Below are positions 17,442 to 25,146 of a DNA stretch of 38,199 nucleotides, piece after piece. Made by a program: the position numbers and the translations under genes. Position 1 is the stretch's first letter, and each line of letters begins with the position of its first letter. The notes under the pieces were generated by a model. It did not search any database and was not told the origin of the DNA. It worked only from the letters and a program-made list of their open reading frames with translations. This DNA is from an uncultured Lysobacterales bacterium (GTDB taxonomy: Bacteria > Pseudomonadota > Gammaproteobacteria > Xanthomonadales > SZUA-36), in the NCBI GenBank assembly GCA_937927755.1, contig CALBDB010000029.1:1-38199 (forward strand), written 5' to 3'.

Positions 17442-17465
17442 CCCGCAAGTGTTGCGCAGTGCGGG
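17442..17465. promoter_or_regulatory. Inverted repeat upstream of the matrixin pair
   Basis: CCCGCA (17442-17447) is the reverse complement of TGCGGG (17460-17465), around a 12-nt centre, 34 nt before the start at 17500. It could be an operator or a leader hairpin. The gap 17292-17499 otherwise shows only a weak AGTCG/CGACT stem with a T-run on the minus strand near 17330-17355. No promoter was placed. Confidence 0.3.
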
Positions 17466-17499
17466 ACATTAATCAGAAGTCAAACCACAGGAGTCAATA

Positions 17500-18141
17500 A
17501 TGAATAACGCAATTCATAGGGCCTTCCGCGGTGTAACAATTTTTGCCTCCATTGCCATCACGGCATTGAGCCTGAACGTTGCCCATGCGAAGAACATAAA
17601 GAAGCAGAACCTACTGGAACTGATGACACACACCGACTCAATCATGGTCGGCACCGTCTCCGGGATAACAGACGGTTTCCACAAAGGTCTTCCCTTTACC
17701 GAGATCTCACTGGATGTCGGCCAGAGCATCAAGGGTGACCATGGTTCTACATACACCTTCCGCCAGTTTGGCCTGATCGAACCCAAATCCATGGGTGACG
17801 GCCGTGTCAACCTGATGGTCACGCCCGCTGGCTGGCCGACATACGTCAAGGGCGAGCAGGTTATGCTGTTCCTGCACAAGCCAGCTTCCGAGACAGGCTT
17901 CCAGACTACCTCCGGCCTGACCCAGGGCAAGTTCACCATCAAGGGCTCTCAAATTGCCAATGACATCGGCAATGACGGCATGTTTGCCGGTGTGAAAATC
18001 AACGGCAAGATGACCGCGACCCAGCAGGACCTGGTCAACCAGCCCGGTGGCGCCTACGCGGCCGAAGCATTTCTTACGCTGGTAAAAACCGCGGTCGAGA
18101 ATAACTGGATCGAAAATGGAGTTATGACCAATGAAGACTAA
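17500..18141 (+). CDS. Secreted small beta-rich protein paired with matrixin
   Basis: The 213-aa product has a signal peptide (about 1-30, ending VAHA). The mature domain has the layout DSIMVGTVSGI ... FTEISLDVGQSIKGDHGSTYTFRQFG ... PTYVKGEQVMLFLHKP ... LTQGKFTIKG. That layout (VxGTV, KG..., GExVLLFL, GxxQGKF) recurs in small secreted proteins found next to matrixin-like proteases in other bacteria; I recall the pattern but no family name. AGGAG lies 7 nt before the ATG. The gene overlaps the protease start by 11 nt, so translation is probably coupled. A partner, prodomain-like or substrate-binding role for the protease is inferred only. Confidence 0.7.
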   Translation: MNNAIHRAFRGVTIFASIAITALSLNVAHAKNIKKQNLLELMTHTDSIMVGTVSGITDGFHKGLPFTEISLDVGQSIKGDHGSTYTFRQFGLIEPKSMGDGRVNLMVTPAGWPTYVKGEQVMLFLHKPASETGFQTTSGLTQGKFTIKGSQIANDIGNDGMFAGVKINGKMTATQQDLVNQPGGAYAAEAFLTLVKTAVENNWIENGVMTNED

Positions 18142-20689
18142 TAAATTACTGAAAAAGTCGATGGCAGCCGGCATTGCAATCGCCGGATTGACCAGCATCG
18201 CGGCCCAGGCTTACGGGCCACTCTATATTTTTGACTATACCGACGGCACACCCTATCGCTGGGACGTGACGGAGCCGGTACAGGTATACACCGATGGCGG
18301 CAACTTTGCTTCCGGTACCGTTACCTTGTATGACTCGAACCTGCCGACCTGCAATGCCGAAGGTGGCTGGCAGTGTTACTACGACCTCTATGTCGAGTTC
18401 ACCAACGAGCAAGGTGTGGCAAGAGTTGCAGAATCACTGGCATCCTGGTCAGGCGTGGCAACATCCTCCTTCCAGGCGGAAATTGCGGGCACCTTTGCAG
18501 ATATCGGTATCGGTGGTGATGATGGCGATATCACGGGAGCTGAGGAAGAATTCAGCACCGATGAAAACGGTGAAATCGTCCATGAAATCCTCGGCACCGT
18601 GAACAGCGGTGGCATCCACGTGGTCTTCGATGAGCATGGTGACGTGATGCGAAATGTGTTGGGTGTGCCTTACGGTGTACTGGGCGTCGCATCGCCTGAA
18701 TGGGCCGACGAATCAACCGGTACTATCACAGAAGGCTGGGTCTTTATCGGTGGTGCTGAAACCTATTACAACGACACTGAACTCGAACAAATGGCGGGTG
18801 TTATTACCCATGAACTGGGCCATTCTTTTAACCTGGCGCACACCCAGACCAACGGTCACCTGGTGATGTATAGCTGGGGCATTGTGTCAGCCGGCCCGAT
18901 TGATTGTTCTGCTCACTATGAAGTCGGCGGTGAATACCAACTGCCATTTCCGCAGTTCTCGGGCCCTAACCCGGAACACATGTCAGTCATGTATCCGTAC
19001 ATCAATAACAACCCGGATTCATGGAACAGCACTGGTGCGCACCAGGCGACAGCCAGCACCGCAGAAGACTTTGCGGCGATTTCATCAATCTACCCCACTG
19101 CCAGTTTCGCCTCTGACACCGGCACCATTTCCGGCTCTGTCACCTATCCGTTCACTAGCGAAGGCGTCATCGGTATCAATATCGTGGCGCGTAACATCGA
19201 CAATCCATTTGAAGATGCCATCACGGTAATGAGTGGCGATTGGAACGACGGCGCCCCGGGTGCTGCACAGGGTACCGGTGAATTCACCATGCGGGGCCTG
19301 ACACCCGGCGCACGCTACGTCATCCACGTGGAGAACATTTTTGCCGGTGGCTTCCCGACACCCCAGGTCGCATTGCCTGGGCCGGAAGAGTATTTCAGCG
19401 GCTCTCGTGAAAATGATGACGCCAATTCAGACAATGCCTGTGACTACGAGGAAGTCATCGTTGCTGCAGGTGCAAACCAGGCTGGTATCGACATCCAGAT
19501 GAATGGCATGAAAAAGGGTCTGAACCTGGTGATCAACCCTGCGCCGAACGGCAACAATGTGACCGAAGACGGCCACGTTATGGCGGGTAACGTTGATAAC
19601 AGCTACGGCAACGCCATCAGCTGGGTTCATCATGATGGGAATGACCAATACACCATATTACCTATGGGTGGCATTAGGCTCAGTGACAATGGCTCCATAA
19701 TTGCAGGCCGGGTATCTGTTGATGATCAGTATCTGCCGGCGCGACTGCTACCGGGCAAAGACATCGAGATTCTTCCCCCAGCGGGCAATAATGCCTGTGA
19801 CCAGGGCGGTGGAATCGATGAATACTATTCCAACTTTGCCATCTCACCCAATGGCGACACCATGGGCGGCTTCTTGTGGAATTGTGACTATGTTGAAGGC
19901 CTGAAAAACTACAAGGTTTCCGCCGCCACATACAGTGATGCGGATGGCTGGACCATTCTGAACGACCATTACGACAACCGCAGTGCACGCGTGAACTCGC
20001 TGGCAAATGACGGAACCGCCGTTGGCTGGTCCGAAACGTCTGTAGGATGGTGGGAAGGTACTGTCTGGAAGAACGGTGAAGAAATCAGCATGCAGAATGT
20101 TGCCCCCGCAAATATCATGGATATCGGTGAGGCGACAGCAGTGAGTTCCGACGGTTCAATGGTCGTGGGTATCAACTCATGGGATGACCAGTGGAACCAG
20201 CGTGGATACACCTACAACACCCTCACCGGTGAGCTGACAATCCTGGAAATGTCCGAGGAATGCCCCTGGTGGGATTGGTTCTGCTTTGGTTCGAAACCAT
20301 TCAACCCTTACGATATCTCCGATGACGGCACCATGGTCGGTGCATTTGGTACAGCCAGTGGTGCTGGTGCGACCATCGTCAGTGATGTGCTGGGAACGCA
20401 GAAACTGGTTGAATTCCTGAAAGCACAGGGTGTGATGAACGCCAACGACCTTGGCATAGCCTCCACTGCCAACAAGATCTCCAGCAACGGCAAGCATATT
20501 GTCGGCTGGACAGCGGTTGACGGTTACTTTGGCAGCTTCAAGCTGACACTTGACCAGCTTTATGTTTGCCGCAAAGGCAAAACCAGGCAGGTGGGTTACC
20601 CCGGTGGTGTTGCAGACCAGCTGATGCAAGGCGCGACCCTGGGTATGTGTGAAGCAGACCTGCCCTTGCAGTACAAAGGCAACTTCTGA
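18131..20689 (+). CDS. Secreted matrixin-like metalloprotease with HAF-type repeats
   Basis: The 852-aa protein has a signal peptide (about 1-27) and a metzincin zinc site, HELGHSFNLAH (227-237), with Glu228 as base, and a Met-turn MSVMYP (Met287). After the catalytic domain (about 30-325), a Gly/Asn-rich beta segment (330-460, GTISGSVTYP start) leads to at least six short repeats of the form S-x-D/N-G-x-x-V-x-G (for example ISPNGDTMGG, SSDGSMVVG, ISDDGTMVGA, ISSNGKHIVG). These are HAF-like extracellular repeats, perhaps a beta-propeller. The end, YVCRKGKTRQV...GATLGMC, resembles a cysteine-bounded motif seen at the C-terminus of some secreted proteins. The start overlaps the upstream gene with GGAG 9 nt before it. 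Probable role: extracellular protein degradation or remodelling. Confidence 0.82.
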   Translation: MKTNKLLKKSMAAGIAIAGLTSIAAQAYGPLYIFDYTDGTPYRWDVTEPVQVYTDGGNFASGTVTLYDSNLPTCNAEGGWQCYYDLYVEFTNEQGVARVAESLASWSGVATSSFQAEIAGTFADIGIGGDDGDITGAEEEFSTDENGEIVHEILGTVNSGGIHVVFDEHGDVMRNVLGVPYGVLGVASPEWADESTGTITEGWVFIGGAETYYNDTELEQMAGVITHELGHSFNLAHTQTNGHLVMYSWGIVSAGPIDCSAHYEVGGEYQLPFPQFSGPNPEHMSVMYPYINNNPDSWNSTGAHQATASTAEDFAAISSIYPTASFASDTGTISGSVTYPFTSEGVIGINIVARNIDNPFEDAITVMSGDWNDGAPGAAQGTGEFTMRGLTPGARYVIHVENIFAGGFPTPQVALPGPEEYFSGSRENDDANSDNACDYEEVIVAAGANQAGIDIQMNGMKKGLNLVINPAPNGNNVTEDGHVMAGNVDNSYGNAISWVHHDGNDQYTILPMGGIRLSDNGSIIAGRVSVDDQYLPARLLPGKDIEILPPAGNNACDQGGGIDEYYSNFAISPNGDTMGGFLWNCDYVEGLKNYKVSAATYSDADGWTILNDHYDNRSARVNSLANDGTAVGWSETSVGWWEGTVWKNGEEISMQNVAPANIMDIGEATAVSSDGSMVVGINSWDDQWNQRGYTYNTLTGELTILEMSEECPWWDWFCFGSKPFNPYDISDDGTMVGAFGTASGAGATIVSDVLGTQKLVEFLKAQGVMNANDLGIASTANKISSNGKHIVGWTAVDGYFGSFKLTLDQLYVCRKGKTRQVGYPGGVADQLMQGATLGMCEADLPLQYKGNF

Positions 20690-20715
20690 ACACGATCTAA
20701 AACGAAGTACGAAAG

Positions 20716-20744
20716 AAGACGGCTCGCAAGAGCCGTCTTTTTTT
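20716..20744 (+). terminator. Intrinsic terminator of the matrixin transcript
   Basis: AAGACGGCTC (20716-20725) pairs perfectly with GAGCCGTCTT (20730-20739) around the tetraloop GCAA, and a T-run continues to 20744. It lies 27 nt after the protease stop codon. It is a strong factor-independent terminator on the plus strand. Confidence 0.93.
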
Positions 20745-20765
20745 ACAGCTTTACTAAAGGGCTTT

Positions 20766-21926
20766 TCAGAACTTGTGCCCTCCGCCGAGCACGCGCCGGG
20801 TTGGCTTGAACATGGGTTTATCGTACCTCTCGGCAAGCATGTCCAGGTTATCGATCAGGTCAAGTTTCGATATCTGGCGACCCAGTGAAATTGGCCCGAA
20901 AGGCATACCGGATGAGTTGACCATCGCCAGGTCGACTTCATCAAGTGTATCAACCACGCCTTCCTGAATCAGCTTGGTCGCTTCGTTGATCTGCACAAAG
21001 AAGGTCCACAGGAAATTGAATTTTCTCGTGGCCTTTGAGAAATCAATCTTCGGGCGTTCACCATTGGGCCATTCGAAGTAACCCTGGCCTGATTTTTTAC
21101 CCAGCTTGCCCTCTTGCACCATCTTCAACAGGTGGGCCGGCGGCCCATAATCCGGACCGAGGGTTTCTGCAAAGTATTTGCTAACATTGACCGCCACATC
21201 CACACCGACGTAATCGGTGAGTTCGCAGGGGCCCATGGCCGAGCCCATCAGGCGCACAAAAGCATCCAGCTCTTCGGGCTCGATTTCACCGCGCTCCAGG
21301 ATTTCACCGATCAACACGGCTGGTGCCTGGTTGACACGGTTGGCGATAAAACCAGGGGTATCACGTTTCACGTATACCCCGACCTTCTTTTCCCGTGCGG
21401 CAAAGTCCATACCAATCTGCATGGTCTCATCCGAAGTTTTCTCCGCCCTGATAACTTCCACCAGGCGCATCAAAACTGCCGGATTGAAATAATGCAGGCC
21501 GAACACTTTCTCGGGCCGGTTGGTTGCCTGCGCGATCTCTGTAATGCTCATGGTCGAGGTATTTGACGCGAGCAGTGTGTGGGCCGGCGCCAAGTTGTCT
21601 ATCTCGGCAAACACCTTCTTCTTGAGGTCCATGATCTCGGGGATCGCCTCGATAACCAGGTCAGCATCTCCAACCGCTTCTGCCAGGTCAGTCGTCGTCG
21701 ATAAAAGCTGCTCACGCATCGCCGTATCCAACTCCTGCGGAATCTTACCCTTGCCCAACAACAGGTCAAGGCTCTCAAAAATCCGCTTCTTACCGAGTTC
21801 TACAAACTCGTCCTTGATGTCGTACAGGTTGACTTTGTAACCGGCCAGCAGGGCCACTTCGGCTATGCCATGCCCCATATCACCGGCGCCGATCATTGCA
21901 ACTGTCTTGATGTCGTTAATGTTCAT
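20766..21926 (-). CDS. 3-hydroxyacyl-CoA dehydrogenase
   Basis: The 386-aa enzyme opens with an NAD-binding Rossmann motif, GAGDMGHG (13-20). The substrate and catalytic elements follow: SNTSTMSITEIA (121-132), His145 in FGLHYFNP and Glu157 in RLVEVIR. A first C-terminal dehydrogenase domain follows (RDTPGFIANRVNQAP), then a shorter second one (FVQINEATKLIQEGVVDTLDEVDLAMVNSSGMPFGP). At 386 aa it is longer than the usual 280-290-aa single-domain enzyme and has no hydratase part. It oxidises 3-hydroxyacyl-CoA to 3-ketoacyl-CoA in fatty-acid or related oxidation, feeding the thiolase encoded 10 nt upstream in the same operon. GAGGAA precedes the ATG. Chain-length preference unknown. Confidence 0.9.
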   Translation of the reverse strand: MNINDIKTVAMIGAGDMGHGIAEVALLAGYKVNLYDIKDEFVELGKKRIFESLDLLLGKGKIPQELDTAMREQLLSTTTDLAEAVGDADLVIEAIPEIMDLKKKVFAEIDNLAPAHTLLASNTSTMSITEIAQATNRPEKVFGLHYFNPAVLMRLVEVIRAEKTSDETMQIGMDFAAREKKVGVYVKRDTPGFIANRVNQAPAVLIGEILERGEIEPEELDAFVRLMGSAMGPCELTDYVGVDVAVNVSKYFAETLGPDYGPPAHLLKMVQEGKLGKKSGQGYFEWPNGERPKIDFSKATRKFNFLWTFFVQINEATKLIQEGVVDTLDEVDLAMVNSSGMPFGPISLGRQISKLDLIDNLDMLAERYDKPMFKPTRRVLGGGHKF

Positions 21927-21936
21927 TGCCAGTTCC

Positions 21937-23127
21937 TCAGTAATCTTCGTTTTCGATGATCATGGCCACACCCTGGCCACCGCCGACGCACATGGTGGCA
22001 CAACCGTAACGGCCACCCTCCTGCTGGAGAATTCGTGCGAGTGTTCCCACCAGCCTGCCGCCGGTGGCGCCCAGCGGATGACCAATGGCAATACCGCCGC
22101 CCTTGACGTTGACCTTGTCCGGGTCGATACCCAGCTCCTTGATTGCGTACAATGCAACCACGGCGAAAGCCTCGTTGATTTCCCAGAAATCGATATCCGA
22201 GGCTAGCAGGCCGGCGGCCTTCAGCGCCCGCTGTGTGGATGGCACCGGGCCAGTGCCCATGATGTTGGGTTCAACACCTGCAAAACCGATGGAAACCACC
22301 TTTGCAAGTGGCTTGATACCCTTTGCTTCGGCGGTCTGCCTGTCCATCAATACCAAAGCGCTGGCGCCCGCGTTCAGTGGTGAAGCATTGCCGGCGTGGA
22401 TCGTGCCGTTCTTCTTAAAGGCGGGCCGCAAGTTGGCCATGTCCTCCGCAGTGGCGTCCGAGCGTACTGCCTGGTCGGTATCAACGGTTTTGACCGAACC
22501 GTCACCCTGCAGAACATCGACAGGAATTATTTCGCCTTCAAAAAAACCCTCCTGCTGAGCCTTGTAGGCCAGTTGATGAGAACGGGCACCCCAGGCATCC
22601 ATATCCTCACGCTGATAACCCATGTCTGCGATTTTTTCTGCGGTCAGACCCATATTCATCGCGGTCATGAAGTCCCAGTGGAGCAAGGAGGGTTCGCTAA
22701 ACAGACGTAGGTTGAGCTCAATGTTACCGCCGCCCCCCATTGGAATACGGCCCATGTGCTCCATTCCACCGCACATCACGACATCGGCAAAGCCCTGGGC
22801 GATTTCCATGAAGCCGATCTGCAATGCCGCCATGGTTGAGCCGCACTGTTCATCCACCATTTTGCTGGAAGTGCGTTTGTCGAGATTGGCCAACAAGGTC
22901 GGTACACGACCGCCGATTGAGAAATTTTCCCCGACCGCCTGTGCGCAACCCACAATGAAATCATCGACATCCCCTGCTTCGATTCCGGCACGGCTGATCG
23001 CCTCGGGCAGCAATCTGGCCAGCAGGTCATCGGAACGAATTTTAAAAAGCCAGTCGCGCCCCGGATCATTGGGGCGGCAACGGGACTGGGCGGATCGAAC
23101 GTAACTTGCAATAACGACTTCTCGCAT
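21937..23127 (-). CDS. Acetyl-CoA acyltransferase / thiolase
   Basis: The 396-aa protein has the thiolase nucleophile Cys95 in DEQCGSTMAAL, then GNASPLNAGASALVLM, NEAFA, the base motif GHPLGATGG and CVGGGQG near the C-terminus. It cleaves 3-ketoacyl-CoA to acetyl-CoA and a shortened acyl-CoA, or condenses acetyl-CoA units. The nucleophile surrounding DEQCGS differs from the common NRxCSS, so substrate range may be distinct. GGAG stands 8 nt before the ATG. Two palindromes lie in the upstream region (23151-23169 and 23176-23189). It is the first gene of a two-gene operon with the dehydrogenase. Confidence 0.9.
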   Translation of the reverse strand: MREVVIASYVRSAQSRCRPNDPGRDWLFKIRSDDLLARLLPEAISRAGIEAGDVDDFIVGCAQAVGENFSIGGRVPTLLANLDKRTSSKMVDEQCGSTMAALQIGFMEIAQGFADVVMCGGMEHMGRIPMGGGGNIELNLRLFSEPSLLHWDFMTAMNMGLTAEKIADMGYQREDMDAWGARSHQLAYKAQQEGFFEGEIIPVDVLQGDGSVKTVDTDQAVRSDATAEDMANLRPAFKKNGTIHAGNASPLNAGASALVLMDRQTAEAKGIKPLAKVVSIGFAGVEPNIMGTGPVPSTQRALKAAGLLASDIDFWEINEAFAVVALYAIKELGIDPDKVNVKGGGIAIGHPLGATGGRLVGTLARILQQEGGRYGCATMCVGGGQGVAMIIENEDY

Positions 23128-23150
23128 ATCAAGTGCTCCATCAGGGAATC

Positions 23151-23169
23151 AAAATCATCGGATGATTTT
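23151..23169. promoter_or_regulatory. Perfect 9-bp palindrome, candidate operator of thiolase operon
   Basis: AAAATCATC and GATGATTTT are exact reverse complements around a single G. It starts 24 nt upstream of the thiolase ATG, overlapping where a -10/start region would be expected. This is the position of a repressor operator. The cognate regulator is not identifiable from this window. Confidence 0.6.
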
Positions 23170-23175
23170 AAAACA

Positions 23176-23189
23176 ATACGCACGCGTAT
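23176..23189. promoter_or_regulatory. Second palindrome upstream of thiolase operon
   Basis: ATACGC-AC-GCGTAT is an exact inverted repeat with a 2-nt centre, beginning 7 nt beyond the first palindrome. It would lie between the -35 and -10 regions of a weak minus-strand candidate promoter whose -10 is TAAAAT at about 23165-23170. TetR-type repressors of acyl-CoA genes bind sites of this size. Confidence 0.5.
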
Positions 23190-23249
23190 GGAAGAATCCC
23201 AAGTACGATTTCTGACGGGTTTCTGGCAATTGAACTACAGCAAGAATCC

Positions 23250-23603
23250 TTACATTGAGCGAAGCGCCCTTTTTCTTAGAATACGTATTGCCTTTACAGA
23301 AAGTAAAAGCACACCAGCGATATTGTTGACCGGTGATAATGCCCAGGCCACCCATCCATCACCCAGGTCAAACAGGCTGATCGTAAAGACTAATGAGACC
23401 TGCTGTACCATTTCCCAAACCGGAACATTGAACACCCATATGCAAATGGCCAACACCAGCGCCATGCCGGCGATTCCGGCAATCAGGCGATTTCTCCGGC
23501 TAAGAGTTCCCGCCACTACCCGGCCTGTAAAACCCTCACCATCCAATTCATTTTTTGAGTCGGCGAAAAGGGTTTGCAATTGTGCGTCCCATTCATTTGT
23601 CAT
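23250..23603 (-). CDS. Two-TM membrane protein following the sigma factor
   Basis: The 117-aa protein has a soluble N-terminus of about 37 residues (TNEWDAQLQTLFADSKNELD...), then a membrane segment near 41-59 (IAGIAGMALVLAICIWVF) and another near 88-103 (SPVNNIAGVLLLSVKAI), and a basic end. It overlaps the sigma-factor gene by ATGA, so its production is coupled. A short cytoplasmic domain plus membrane helices is the general layout of membrane anti-sigma factors or of their partners, but no HCCXXC zinc motif is present. Role as anti-sigma factor is inferred from position only. Confidence 0.6.
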   Translation of the reverse strand: MTNEWDAQLQTLFADSKNELDGEGFTGRVVAGTLSRRNRLIAGIAGMALVLAICIWVFNVPVWEMVQQVSLVFTISLFDLGDGWVAWALSPVNNIAGVLLLSVKAIRILRKRALRSM

Positions 23604-24166
23604 GAAGTTTTCTCCGCTGTGTTTTCTCTATACGGCGACAGTATCTCTTTCAACCTCTGCGAACCGCGGTTGATGTGCGATTTCACCGTACCCAGTGGCG
23701 TATCCGTTATTTCTGCAATCTCCGCGTGGGTCATGCCTTCCTGGTAAGAGAGGACAATACATAATCGAACCGTGTTTGGCAGTGTTGCCAGCGCAAGATC
23801 GAGGTCCATCCCCATACCGGTGGTTTCGTTGTGTGCATGGTCGGGTTCTTCCAGTTCATCGGCACCCCGGAGTGCATCGTTCTTGCGCAGATACTGAAGC
23901 CAGATCGAGACCGCCACCCTTTTAAGCCAGCCACCCAGTGCACCCGCCTGCTTCAACGTGTGGATTTTGCTCCACAGTTGTAAAAACACCTGTTGCGCCA
24001 GGTCGTCAGCCAGGGTGATATCACCACAACAACGCCTCATCAGGTTTCGTACCGATGACTGCCTGCGCCTAACCAACTCTTCAAAAGCTGCGCGGTCACC
24101 CGTACGTGCCAGGCTGACTATGATTGGCTCAGGGCACTTTGGATAGTAGTCCTGTGCTTTACGCAC
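23600..24166 (-). CDS. ECF-type RNA polymerase sigma factor
   Basis: I place the start at GTG 24166: an AAGGA ribosome site lies 7 nt upstream, and longer in-frame sequence overlaps the previous gene and has no sigma character. The 188-aa product has sigma region 2 (AFEELVRRRQSSVRNLMRRCCGD ... DLAQQVFLQLW) and region 4 with helix-turn-helix (MTHAEIAEITDTPLGTVKSHINRG). It would direct RNA polymerase to a small regulon. It is flanked by two membrane-protein genes, 11 nt after the first and overlapping the second by 4 nt, so the three are one cassette. Target promoter unknown. Confidence 0.85.
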   Translation of the reverse strand: MRKAQDYYPKCPEPIIVSLARTGDRAAFEELVRRRQSSVRNLMRRCCGDITLADDLAQQVFLQLWSKIHTLKQAGALGGWLKRVAVSIWLQYLRKNDALRGADELEEPDHAHNETTGMGMDLDLALATLPNTVRLCIVLSYQEGMTHAEIAEITDTPLGTVKSHINRGSQRLKEILSPYRENTAEKTS

Positions 24167-24177
24167 GGTCTGATCCT

Positions 24178-24600
24178 TCAGATATCCATTTGCGAATTGT
24201 TGTCTGTGTACCAGCGCCCCACTATCTTTGAGGCCAACAGGAATCCCAGCCCGAGAACCGCCAGAAGCCCTGCAGCACCCAATAATGGGCCATAAACCTG
24301 TGGGTAGAAACGACCCATAATGAGTCCGAAAACTACCATTCCCACAGAAACAGGCAGCACCCACAGACCGGTTAAAAAGAAAACCCTGTCCGGGCGCTCA
24401 CTCTTGCCATCGGTCAGGGTCACCAACTTATCCATCAGCTCTGCATCTATCTTTTGGCCATTTTCCACCAGGCGACGGACTGTTTCATGTTTTGCCTCGC
24501 GTTTTTTGATGCCATCCCAGACACCTGCTACCACGGCTGTGGCAACAAATCCCCAGAAAGCCAATGTGGCCAGACCTGCACCTATTCCTATGTCTTGCAT
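24178..24600 (-). CDS. Small membrane protein (DUF6249-like), first gene of sigma cassette
   Basis: This 140-aa protein has a membrane span near 5-27, a charged cytoplasmic stretch (KKREAKHETVRRLVENGQKIDAELMDKLV) and two more spans near 74-95 and 103-124. The charged stretch is characteristic of proteins I know as DUF6249. AGGAG lies 6 nt before the ATG. The gene is closely followed by a sigma-factor gene. It could sense or modulate membrane signals for the sigma factor; this is speculation. A TATAAA-like -10 element lies about 40 nt upstream, but its -35 is weak. Confidence 0.65.
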   Translation of the reverse strand: MQDIGIGAGLATLAFWGFVATAVVAGVWDGIKKREAKHETVRRLVENGQKIDAELMDKLVTLTDGKSERPDRVFFLTGLWVLPVSVGMVVFGLIMGRFYPQVYGPLLGAAGLLAVLGLGFLLASKIVGRWYTDNNSQMDI

Positions 24601-24732
24601 GTCATTCTCCTGCTAAAACTTTTTGGTTCTATTTATAAAGATGGTTTTTATTCGGTTTTAGATGCAGCTGAACAAAAATAAACCGAATGGGTCCTATAAT
24701 TGAAGTTCCAATTGTTAGAATATGCAAACAAA

Positions 24733-24746
24733 TTGACATCAGTCAA
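24733..24746. promoter_or_regulatory. FNR/DNR-type box upstream of ygbA-like gene
   Basis: TTGAC-ATCA-GTCAA has perfectly symmetric half-sites and matches the CRP/FNR-superfamily core TTGAY-N4-RTCAA used by FNR, DNR, NNR and FixK. Its centre is 41.5 bp before a start predicted from the -10 at 24769-24774, the typical class II activator position. This fits oxygen or NO control. Confidence 0.65.
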
Positions 24747-24768
24747 ATCAATAGATAAAAATATCCAT

Positions 24769-24774
24769 TATAGT
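24769..24774 (+). promoter_or_regulatory. -10 element of the ygbA-like gene
   Basis: TATAGT places +1 at or within a nucleotide of 24781, which is also the A of the first in-frame ATG. The message may therefore be leaderless. A competing TATAAT at 24695-24700 lies upstream of the FNR-type box and lacks a good -35. Confidence 0.45.
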
Positions 24775-24780
24775 GATCTT

Positions 24781-25146
24781 ATGGAACCATTAAGCGGTAG
24801 ATTGAAGAGCGAACACCAGACCCTGGTGAAGATGACGGTCATTTATTGCAAGGACCATCATGGAAGAGACGATGGCAGTTTGTGCGAAGACTGTTCGAAA
24901 TTGATGCAGTATTCAGAGCGGCGTCTGGCCAAATGCCCCTATGGACAGGCTAAGCCGACCTGTGCCAACTGCCCTATCCATTGCTACAAACAGCAACAAC
25001 GTGATCATGTCCGCGATGTCATGCGCTATTCCGGTCCACGGATGATCCGTCATCACCCCTGGGACGCGATAGTCCACATTTTCGACAAGATGCGCCGTGC
25101 GGTGCATCCGATGGAATTACGCCGCGCGCGTTCTAAAAAAAGCTAG
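24781..25146 (+). CDS. ygbA: YgbA-like nitrous oxide-stimulated promoter family protein
   Basis: The 121-aa protein has seven cysteines: [22 protein letters not shown] and [11 protein letters not shown], followed by [27 protein letters not shown]. This is the signature of the nitrous-oxide-stimulated promoter family (YgbA in E. coli, a nitrosative stress gene under NsrR). The cysteine set suggests a metal or iron-sulfur site in the cytoplasm. I chose the ATG at 24781 because the family similarity begins at [10 protein letters not shown] soon after it. No ribosome site is seen, consistent with a leaderless message. A TTG at 24700 is rejected because it overlaps a -10-like sequence. The gene ends 4 nt into the convergent lysS. 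The gene symbol is by family resemblance. Confidence 0.85.
   Translation: MEPLSGRLKSEHQTLVKMTVIYCKDHHGRDDGSLCEDCSKLMQYSERRLAKCPYGQAKPTCANCPIHCYKQQQRDHVRDVMRYSGPRMIRHHPWDAIVHIFDKMRRAVHPMELRRARSKKS

Noticed and set aside
24167-24364. N-terminal extension of the sigma factor
   Set aside because: The extra residues are antisense-like to the DUF6249-like gene and have no sigma features; the GTG at 24166 has an excellent AAGGA site.
24700-24780. TTG start at 24700 giving a longer YgbA-like protein
   Set aside because: The TTG overlaps a TATAAT-like sequence, has no ribosome site, and the extra residues do not resemble the family.
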